NCBI GenBank assembly: GCA_027578915.1
Contig: JANBTT010000003.1
Coordinates: 1-64,000 of the forward strand
DNA length: 64,000 nt
Reading direction: 5' to 3'
DNA from: Coemansia sp. RSA 1200
Lineage: Eukaryota; Kickxellomycota; Kickxellomycetes; Kickxellales; Kickxellaceae
Shown: positions 10,551 through 21,500 of the stretch, in pieces
Layout: each line of letters opens with the position of its first letter
Numbering within the stretch: position 1 is the first letter of the stretch
Position numbers and translations under genes: made by a program
Notes under the pieces: model-generated
The model's database searches: none
Seen by the model: the letters and a program-made list of their open reading frames with translations, nothing else
Told to the model about the DNA's origin: nothing

Positions 10551-13500
10551 ATGGACGAGATAGAGGACTTTTCGTCATTGCCACTTGACCAGCGTCTAGA
10601 TCACAAGGTAAATTCAACTCTGATTCTGCCACGAGTCTTATTAGCCCGTCTCCATGGTGTGCATTTCATCTTTGAATGGAAAGAAACAGCCAGGCGTTCC
10701 GTTCTGACCTGACTCTAAAACCAACAGAATACCCTTCCCAATGGTAATGTCTATAAACACCTATTTGTTCATATTATGCTTTTGTAGTTATGGAAGGCGC
10801 GTTTGGGAGCCTACACCGAGATAAAAACCATATTCAAGAGGCTGGATCCAGAGACAGAGGCTGCGCAATTCAATAAATACGAAAACAGTCTGAGCAAAAT
10901 GATACTCGATACAAACATGGCCGCACAAGAAGCTGGTGTTTTGGCGGTCATAGAATTCGTTGGCAACGCTCCAAACCCGACACGGCATCGTGAGGAGATC
11001 GTGGCTGGTATAGTGTCCAAGTGCCTTGCAGCCACAAAAGCCGGCACCCGCACCCACAGCGTGGAGCTACTGCTACTGCTTAGCGAGGTCGACACGCCAA
11101 GTCCGGTGGTCACGGGGATTATTGATGGATTTGATGCGAAGCAGCCAAAGTCGGTTGCAGCATCGGTTGCGGCTGTCAGACAAATCGTCCATGCATACGG
11201 TGTAAAGTTTATAAACAGCAAGCTGCTGCTGAAAGCCCTTGTAAAGCCATTCACGCACAAGGACAAGACCGTCCGTGCAGAGACTCAACTTCTTGCTGTT
11301 GAGCTGTTTCGGTGGATGGGCCAAGCGATTATGCCGTTTTTACAGGAGCTTTCGCCAGTCTTGCTCAAGGAACTCGAAGCCCAATTTTCAAAGGCCGCAA
11401 ACGACCCACCCCCAAAGCAAGAACGGATGCTTCGCTCCCAGCAAGAGGCTAGCGAGATTTCGGCTCCATTGAACGGCAGTCATGGAGGAATCTCCGGCGA
11501 GAATGCCGGGGAAATGACAGACGGCTTGGGTGAAGCTCCTGCGGGAGTGGATCCATGGGATCTTGTTGACGCTGTCGATATAACAAATAGGCTTCCTGAC
11601 GACTTTTACCAGTTCCTCACCTCTAGCAAATGGAAGGAGCGCAAACAAGTGGTGGAGGAGCTCCACAATACACTCAAAAAGTCGATTCGTCTGCAGTTCA
11701 ATTCGGGCACTGGGGACGTGATCCAGGAGCTTGGGAAAAAGATTGGCGATGTAAACATTACTGTTGCGACGCTTGTAATACAATGCCTTGGATTGTTTGC
11801 GTCCGCCTTGCGGCAGCCATTCTCTCCATACATTCAAAGCACATTGCCAGCGCTGGTCGAAAAGTCAAAGGAGCGGAAACAGAGTGTCATAGATGCTATT
11901 AGAGAAGCGACGGATGCGTACTTTGCGGCTGCAGGGTTTGATATGACGGCAATTGGTGATCACTACTTTACCGGAGCTAGTCACAAGAATCCCCAAGTGC
12001 GCGCAGAATCAAATCACTTTTTGCGGCGCTGCTTTGCTGTCATTCCAAAGCGTCCCGGCAAAACAGAAATAAAGCGTTATTCGGACCAGCTAAAGTCTGG
12101 TCTTGAGGATGGCGATGCAAATGTTCGTGAAGCGGCAGCAGAGTGTCTGGGCACCCTTTCAAAGCTAGTCACGCCAAAGACACTTGAACCGTTTATCGAA
12201 GGTGTCGATAAAATTAAGCTGGACAAGATAAGTGAGTACACAGATAAGGCGACAGTCAAGGTCAAGGCAACAGCAAGACCCAACGTGCATTCAGCAGCTC
12301 CTGGGAATACTGGAGCAAATCAACGGGCTCCAGGAGCTGCTACAACCACAGCGACAACGAGACAGGTGCGAATGCCTGCAAAACCGGCACAGGCTTCGAT
12401 TGAGGATAGCGAGGAAAGCGGATCTAGTGGTGGGCTTGGTGCCAACCTTCCTCCTCATATTCGCAAGAAACTTGAGGCGTCGGCGAAAGCGGCTGCATTA
12501 AAAAAGGCACAGCGTGAGGGTCGTACACTCGATGAGCCAGCATCTGAACCCGAGCCAGCACCATCTGTGTCTGCGACTGTTGTCCGACCAAAGGTGGCTG
12601 TAGCTGCACCCCCACCAAAGCGCATGGCTCCACCAGCAGTTTCTCGAAAGGCACTACCACCAGCATCAGCAACATCAACTAATAAGGGAAAGGCTATAGG
12701 CGGGAAGAGCACCAGTGAGGCTATTAAGATGTACTTTGCTAGCGATGAGTCTCTTGATGAAAAGATTGCAAATGCGTTTCCAGGAGATATACTAGCCGGC
12801 TTTGAAAGTACAAAATGGAAGGACAGAATGGAGGCCATGGATCAGCTCAAAGAGTATCTTGGCGATCAATTGACCAGCGGCTCTCCGGTTCAACCTGAAC
12901 TTGTGATCCGCCAGCTAGCGCGTAAACCTGGATGGAAGGAAAGCAATTTCCAGGTCAATGCACGTGCTTTCCAGATTATTGAATGGATGGCAGGCGAGGG
13001 TTCGTTGGATTTCAATACTGGCGCCGCTGCGCTTTGTGCATCTGCGTTGGTAGACAAGCTTGGGGATATAAAGCTAAAAACGCCTGCAAGTAATGCGCTT
13101 GTTTCTATTGCCCAGCGCTATACGCTAAAGTTTGTCATTGGCATTGTGGAGTCCTCGATTAGGAACCAAAAGAGCCCAAAGGTTATTGCCGACTGCATGG
13201 CCTGGCTTGATACGCAGATATTGGAGTTCGGAGTGAAGGGACTGGTTCTGCGTCCGATTATTAACATGGTCAAGGATGTCGGTCTGCAAAGCAGCAATGC
13301 ACAAGCTCGCACCAAGGCCATCACTTTCATGGGTACTGTACGCCGTGCAGTCGGTCCTTCTGTGATTGATTTGATAGATGATCTTAATCCTCAGCTCCTT
13401 CAGCTTGTCGAAGCAGAGTTTGAGAGAGTTGGGGACCAGCCTATGCCAGAACCTATCCACGTGCAACAGGGACTGTCTAGTACTTCCGCAAATGACAATG

Positions 13501-16500
13501 GCAGCAACGGTGGGGACGGTGGAAGCAACAATGTCGACGGTGGCGATCCAATGGACGACTTATTTCCTAGGCAGGATCTGAATGCGCTAATTGGACCTGC
13601 AGTATACAAGAGACTGAGTGACAACAATTGGAAGGAACGCAAAGCTGCCCTTGATCAGATCCATACCGCGCTGGAGTCCGTTAAGCATCGGATTCAGCCA
13701 AACATCTCCCCCGATCTGTATACGGCGCTGAAGCAAAGGCTTCAGGATCCAAACAAAAATCTGGTGGCCGTTGCTTTGGGTCTTTTGGGCACTCTTTCCA
13801 CCGACAGCAACAGTGCATTGGTTGCAAACATCCGGCTTGTGGCGCTACAAGCGATACAGTGCCTGTCTGACAAGAAGGTGCAAGTTAGAGCAGCAGCTCT
13901 AACTGCACTCAGCGCTTGGGCTACAGCAAACGATACTGCGGTTGATCAGGCTGTGCTTCCGGCCATTCCCAACGCACTTGCTGATAACTCGCCTGAGTTA
14001 CGCTCGTCTCTTTTGCGGTGGATTGCCGACGTGCTGGGAGCACGCCAGACAAAGAGCGGAAGACTACCCGATCTTTCGTCTTTGATTAGTTCGCTGTTCT
14101 CATGCCTGCAAGACCGTTCTGCCGAGGTACGCAAGCAAGCTACCCGCGTGCTCTCTCTCACTGTAGCAAGCTGTGGGTTTGAGGTTGTACATGATGTCTG
14201 CAATATGCAACTTCGAGGTGCTGCACTTAACACAGTTCTGCCGATGGTAGAAGAGTTCCGTAACACAATTGGCACTGTGTCGGCAGCTAACAGCCTTTCA
14301 GCAAATACCAGTCGTACTCGTCCAGGTGCTGGCGCTGCACATCGTGGACTTGGCAATGCCGATCGGGCATCATCACCTGCTCCAGAGCCTGTCATGACCG
14401 CCTCTGAGCTTCTGGGAAGGGCTACTATTGGTTCTGCACGTACATCTTCGCCCATGTCCTCAGCAGTCGGGATTGGCGCTGCACCGGCGGCGTCAGGTCC
14501 TGGCATGCTTCGTCGTCCCATGGCTGTTCGTCGTCCGGCGGGGGCCATTGGAGGCGCGGGCGCAGGGCTTTCTGGTATGCGGCAAGCTCGTCCAATGCGA
14601 GGCCCTTCAAGCAGCACTGATTCCAGTCGCCCGGGGTCGTCTATGCGTACTACAACGCCAGCTGCACAGTCAATGGCAAGCCAGCTTGCACGAATGAGTG
14701 CCGAGGAACTGGAAAATATTCCACCTATTCTCGATTGTGACTTCCGTGCAAAGGAGCAGAGAGCGCGTCGAGATATGGCTGTCAATCCGCATGGTACTCC
14801 AAAGTGGGCAATGCTCAGCGACTCTCGTATACGCGCTGATCTTGAAGGGCAGCTAAGGGAGCATATGACCTTGCATTTCAATCCTCTGATTCACAAGCTA
14901 CTGTTTTCGACTGGCCACTATAGAGACCGCGATTTCCTTGGCGGTTTAACAACTATGGAGGAGGTCATTACCATCACGTCATTGTCACAGCAGCGTTTTG
15001 GTTTGCCGTTGCATTCGGAGTCGCCGGATGAGGACTCGTTGGCTAATCGCTGCATTGCGAACATTGATCTTCTACTCAAGTACGTTAGCCTGCGTATGCA
15101 TGACGGATCAACACATACGATGCTTAAAAGCTTTGATTTGCTTGAGCATCTGATTCGTGTGATTGAGGAAGCGCAAAGACATGATCATCAGCAATCTTTT
15201 TCTTGGTCTGATTATGAGGTGCAGGCCGTGGTACCTGCGCTAATATGTCGTCTTGGCGATGCTAAGGAGGCTGTGCGTGCTAGATCTCGTCGTCTTCTTA
15301 CACAGCTGATCACTCATCTCTATCCGACAACAAAGCTGTTCATTATGCTTTTGGAGCACGGCGTGCAAAACAGAAGTAACTCGCGTATACGGCAAGAGGC
15401 TTTGGATTCTATATGCTTTTTGATTCGTGAACGGACAGCTGGCCTTGGGCTTAACGCTGTGTGCTCCCATCCCGACCGAGCAATTCCCTTAATAGTCAAG
15501 TGCATCGCGGACAGAGACAGCAGTGTGCGGGCTGCTGCCTTGAATGCAATGGTAGCAATGGGAGAGCAGCTTCCTGGAGGCGCAGAAGAGCTGTGGCGCT
15601 ACAGCGGGAAGATGGATCCCAAGGAGCGCGTTATGCTTGAAGAGAAGCTAAAGCGGTCGTCTATAGGCCTAGGGCTTGCGCCAGGTTCCTCATTCGAGAC
15701 TGCTGTGCAGAGGCCGGGGTCTCGGTTAGGAATGGGTCAGCTAGTTGGTACTCGTGTCCGTGCGCCGCAGTATGGTGCGCCTGGTGCTGGTGCTGGGGCC
15801 TTGCGTATGGGAACAGGCATAGTCAGACCAGCCAACGTGGCTGGAGCAGGCGGGCTTGGGCGTAGTGGTATTGGGGCAAGCAGACAGATGCAGACACGTC
15901 CATCTTCCTTGGCACAACCATCGACTCATTATTCTGCATATAGTAACGATCTAGGATCAAGATCTGAACACCCAGTCACTGAGCATCAGCAGCCAGTGCC
16001 AGTGTCAGCACCATTCCAATTTGGAGGTAACAGTGCTTCTGGTACCACGAGCGCTACAAATGTAGGGAAACCTATGTTTACGCTTGATTTTGATAACCTT
16101 AGTCTGCCTTCGTACTCCACTGCGACTAAGGAACAGCTTGTAACTGGACATGATACTAGCGTTCGAGCGCCTGTAACTGCCACTGCACCAGTTCTGTCTT
16201 CTGCAAGCGCAAGAGATGGTGCCAATAGCTCAAACCCTGATTACTCTAGCAACACAAGTTCTGCCATTGGATATGGCGCGGGACGCAGCAATAATCTTAG
16301 AAGTGCTTTGAGTGCTATTCAGGCCAACAGGGATCCTGCGAGCACAGCGACTGCTTTTGACCGCGACGTGGAAATGGCACAAGACATCACGCCTCCCAGA
16401 AGTCCTGTCGCTAGCACTGCTGCAGGAGGTGGACAAATTCCAGAGATATATGGAGTAGCTCATGGACCAGGGGACTTTGCATTTATGAACGACGTGGAAC

Positions 16501-18374
16501 GCATTCAGTGGCTCGACTGTGTTGTCGCTGATTTGAAAAGCGAGAACTTTGGCGCAATCGAAATGGCAATTGAGCGGCTACATGGGCTTGTTTTGATAGC
16601 TGAGCAGCAAGCATCTGAACCCAATTCTCTTGACGATCCCTCTAAGCCAGCGCTGATGCACATTCGCAAAAATGTCGAACGCATCGTTATGGCTCTGATG
16701 TCGTTGGTTCATTGGTCGTATGCAGTTATGCCTAGGGACATGTCACTTGGTCTTTCACAACGGCAGTCTCTTTCGCGCGTTCATCTGGAGACACTCGACT
16801 TGCTTAACGACATGTTCTCCAATAGAGATATTGCGCTGTGGCTGCCTCTTGGGGCTCTGCAGACAATGCTTAGGGAGATGATTGAGCGTATACTTGATCC
16901 GACGCTAAAGTCGGATGATAGCTCGCAAGAAAGATCCGGCGGTGTACTGATCCAGAATGCTGAGCGGATTTCGCGAATTCTAAACACGTTCACAATGAAG
17001 ATCCTGGATAACTGTGATCGCACGTCCGTATACGTCGCCCTTATCAACCTCCTTGACTTGTCAATGGCCGAAGGCTCGCCCAAACCACCGCAAACAGATG
17101 ATCAGATTTTGCGCATGGAGTTTGGCGAGATGGCAATGAAATGCATATGGCGCACGACAAAGCCTTTGAATCAGACTCTATACATGCAGTTTATGGATGC
17201 GATTGATTCCAGCATTGCTGTTATTCCACATGAGCAGGCCTATCCGCGACTCGGTGGCTTATATGTTCATCCAGCTATCCGAGTAGACCTGATTTTGCAC
17301 TGCTCCCACAGGTTTTTCGAGCATATTCCCGACAGCGAGTGGAGAAAGCGCGAAAATAAGAATGTTTGGATGTATGGCGACATGCCAAAGCGCACTGTCA
17401 AGACAGTCAATCATGCAATAGTCTCAACACTTTATGGGCTTGTTTGGCAGTTTACTGGTCTGATCATTCGCGATGTGATGGAGAAGCATCCAGGACTAAT
17501 AATTCCGCCGCCAGATGAAGTATTGGCATCCGACGAAACCACTCTGGATCCCACCGATCCTAGGCTTGCCAGGTGGGTTGATGATACACACAGAAAGCTC
17601 ATGCGTGTGTCAGAGACGTGGACTTTCTTGAGCACAACACTATCACGAAGCAGCAAAGAGCTGGAGCGCCCGGCACTTGCTCAGCTAGTATCTGCCTTCC
17701 GTGAGTCTCAAACAGCCGAGGCGGATGACCAGCAGCAGACAATTGATATAGCAGCGTATTTATCATCGAACGACCACCGCCACGGTGGCACGCCCCAGCA
17801 ACCCCAACTTCCGTCTCGTCCTGGAAGCGTCATGTCCACATCTTCGTCCCCCTACCAGCAGCCACGCATCCTTTCACAATCGTCTCCCACAGAAAGAACA
17901 AACAGCCCTGCGCTTGCACCCGGCCGTGCGTCCTATTTGTATGCTGCCGCATCAAACCGGGCATCATCGCCTTTAAATTCGGGCTCAGAGTATCCCAGGA
18001 GCATGCACTCGCCACCACAGCAACAACACCAGAACCAGAACCAGAACCAACAGCATAAACAGCCGCCTGTCTCGTCCTATACTTATACTGCTGGTAGCGC
18101 TGCTGGCTCAAAGAGTTCCGGCACGACAGACAGCAAGGTAAATCAGGAAAGGTTGAATGCTTTGCGTGAGCGTATCCTGGGAAATCGATCATCGGGCCAG
18201 AGCAGCCATGCTTTGCAGACGCAGCAGGCATCAGCACCACCAGCGGCACCCGAATCTAGCGCATCCAAACTGCCGTCTCGTTTGGCTGGGCCATCGGACA
18301 CGGTACCTAATATGGACGATATTCGGCAAAAGATAGCACTAATGCGCAACTCGCTTAGGAACCAGAAGCAGTAG
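10551..18374 (+). CDS. XMAP215/Stu2/ch-TOG family microtubule polymerase with five TOG domains
   Basis: I read two exons, 10551-10607 and 10788-18374, with a 180-base intron (GTAAAT...TTGTAG). The join gives LPLDQRLDHK-LWKARLGAY, the conserved start of TOG1, which supports the model. The product is about 2547 residues. TOG arrays bind tubulin at microtubule plus ends and speed growth, so this protein should act in spindle and cytoplasmic microtubules. TOG1 covers about residues 1-240. The WKER/WKDR helices that open TOG2, TOG3 and TOG4 lie near residues 300, 695 and 967. A TOG5-like block begins near 1330 (EGQLREHMTLHFNPLIHKLLFS). A C-terminal domain begins near 1920 (VERIQWLDCVVADLKSENF). 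Linkers are basic and Ser/Pro/Gly-rich, as expected for lattice binding. Budding and fission yeast relatives have two TOGs; animal ch-TOG has five and is about 2030 residues. Family is certain; TOG5 is assigned by resemblance. Confidence 0.93.
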
Positions 18375-18565
18375 CAATGCGGTGGTTTCAGGTCGATTAT
18401 TCGTCTGCCATGCGACTGACCTGTTATTGTTTTTTATTTTTGGAACTCGTCAATTGATTAAATGTTAGTGACTAAACTGCGAAATTTAAAGATAAAGTCA
18501 CTTTGCAAAGGAAAACGAAACTGGTCGTGAAAAAGGAACAAAAATAGGTTATGTTTGCAGTCAGA
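18375..18565. other. Convergent spacer
   Basis: The 191-base AT-rich spacer between the stops of the XMAP215 and Urb2 genes presumably holds both 3' ends. I see nothing else in it. Confidence 0.6.
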
Positions 18566-21500
18566 CTACACTTGTCCAGAGTACTTGTAAAAGTCCAGAT
18601 AGCTTTTATAAAGCGATTTGAGAATCTCAGATGCACCGCCGTATCGATCTGGTCCAAATATCGAAGACCAGTTTGTTGCCAAGCCCTGGCGTGCGTCGTT
18701 TGAAGGGCCAGCTAACTGTGCGAGCAGCGTATTGCGGTTGTCGTCGCTTATAACGTCAAGTAATGCGTGCAATCCAGGAAGCAAAGCTTCGCGGACAGCC
18801 GTGCTGAAAATAACACCACGTCTGCTGCCGCTGTTTGCTGCGACATTTGTCTCCAGAGTGTCACAAGGCAATACATTGCTGCCGTCCTGGATGCCAGCTA
18901 ACACCGGGGTTGGGCGCCAGCCGAATCCATAGAATGGGTTGCCTCCCGATGCGTTGTCAGCGCTCCCGCGCCCTAGAGCTCTCAAGGAGATTGCTGATTG
19001 TGCCCCACCGCCTTGGATAATGCAATACTCGGCAAGAATGTATGGCGCAAAAAGACCGACTACATAAGCCGTGCTTGCAGCATTTGTTCCTCGAGTAAGC
19101 TTCACAAATCCACTGATATCGGCCTTCGAGTTTGTGCTACCAGAGTTTGAGCCCGTCTCCTTTCTGCCGGTTATAAAGCTTGCTGTTGACCTGCGAGAGC
19201 GAACAAGATCATCAAGTACACGAGCATACGATTCGGCGCATCGAGCGTTGAGCGGTGCATAAGCAACAATCCACGGCGTGGAGTCAGCATCGATTCCAAG
19301 CCTTTCGGCTGCTGCAAGGCGCCGCGGTATCGCAGGTAAGACAAAGGCATGCATCAAGCTCCGGAGCACTTTCACCAGTAGTGAAATCACATCTAGAACG
19401 CGGCTAGTATGGTACCTGACTAAGCTGCTAAGAACCTTACAGACCAGGCAGAAAAGATCGGATAACGACGCTTGTGATTGCATTTGTGTAGCAACTGACA
19501 TGTTACAACCAAGCGGTAGCGTAGTGACCGAGAACACAGCGCTCAATACCTCGCTGATATCATAGGTTGTAAAACGCATTGTTGGTTCGAGAAGCAGCTC
19601 GTCCATAGTATCCAGTACATGTAGCGCGGACTCTACGCTTGGGTGCACATGAAGTGCAGCATGAAGCGCAGTCAGAGCACTGCCGAGCCTTTTCTGAACG
19701 GCTTTGCGCTTTTTGGCAGAGTCGTTATCACCACCAGCTTGCCTATACCCCGCGTGCATGTACGCAATAAACATGGTGCTGAAAATAGTCGCAGTGGACT
19801 GCCCAAACTTCTGTGCAAGTCTGATCGTTGTGACAAGCGTGGCTTCGAATGATGCGGCATCAAGCGATCTCAGCAGAGGCTCAACAGCATAGGAAGCAAT
19901 AAAGCTGCACATGCTTGGACAGCTTGCTAATGTAACGTCTATCCCAGAAATCGCTGCTACAAGGGATTGCAGCGCACGAGGCGGATTCTGGAAGCTAGAC
20001 ATTTTCTTTCCTCTTGGTGATAGATGGCGGATCAAGAACGCAAGGATATCAGGCACTTTACTCTCCATCTTTATAGGGCTATGGATTGCTTTAATGACCA
20101 GTCCAAGCCCAAGGATATTTGGATGCTGTGCAATCTCCCCAAGCGAGCTAAGCATCCGCGCCGTGAGTTTTGAACCATCAACTTGCATTCTATCCGTACT
20201 GTCAATGCTACTGGCTATACTCTGCAGAGAAACCAAAACACCCAAGCAACTTGTTGCGTGGATATCATCTGTATCTCGGATACTACCAATGTTCTCCAGA
20301 CTCGTTTGCAAAATACCATCTAGCTTGGCTATCCAGGGTTCGACAAGCAGGGTCCATTCTTTGCATGTGTCAGAGCTCATCTTTCTGATGCACTTTTTTG
20401 TAACCACCGCGATTGTGTTAAAGGCATCCACAATAAGTATCTCAGAGGCCATCATATCCATTGTGCCTGTTTGTCCTAGCCTGTTAAAGAGGTATGTGCA
20501 CAATCCACGACAAGCGATGTTTGCACGATCGGAAGACTGCATAAACGATGCCTGTATGAGCGCTCCAACAGCCGAACATAGTATTTTGCGCGATGATACG
20601 AGGATCTGATCTGACAGATGAACAGAGGCCATCAAGGAGTCGACAACGGACGATATATGTTCGGCAAGCAATAAAGATAAGCTTGGAGTATGCTCAAGCA
20701 GATGTTCCATTATTCTGCGACACACCGTCTGCAATTCCTTTGCGTCGTTATCGTCGACACAAATCCTGGTTACTCCCATATCAGCAGCAAGTACAAGTGC
20801 AAAAATAACTCGAGTCTGCTCAGGCGTCCAGTACGCCACAGGGAACTGAACCACCGCACGCATAAGCCGAGTCCATACATGTGCTTGATCCGATGTCAAA
20901 ATACGCAGCTGAGTCTGGCTTGCCTCGGAAAGCCTGGCAGCAACCATCGCGATGGGATCCTGTGTCGTGGATTTCTTGGCAATGCCTTTTGGTAGGAATC
21001 CCTCGCTAATAGAAGACATCGCATCAGAAACAAACAGTAACCCAGAAGCGTTAGCTGAAATGTGATCTAGGCTGCTTGTTTGCTCTTTCCATAGGGCTGC
21101 CGCATATTCGACCAACGCTGGTGCAAGCACATCGCGAATCTTGCTTACTTCGAAAAAGCTCGCTGATCGAAGAAGCATCCCAGTCTTTACATCTGGCTCA
21201 TCAACGCGCGCCCGCACAAACCCATCGACAAGTCGCAGTGCAATCGAATGTATAGATGTATTGTCCGCGTATTCACATATCAGCTCAATCCAGTCGAGTA
21301 TTAAACGCCATTGTGCACCTCTACAGTTGGTGCCATCAATTGTATGGGCCTGTCCATCCCACGAACCCCATCCATCTTTACTACCGCTAACTCCTGGAAG
21401 CTTGTTCTCCTTTTCGGGCTTCCCAACAGCAAGAGCATCCAAGTTGTCCAGAGAAACAAAGGTAGATACCATTTGCGACATAGTCGAGGTCATATTGTCC

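Noticed and set aside
13946..14881. 311-codon minus-strand open frame inside the XMAP215 gene
   Set aside because: It is fully antisense to a certain coding region and follows the Ser/Arg/Ala-rich linker composition; it is a shadow.
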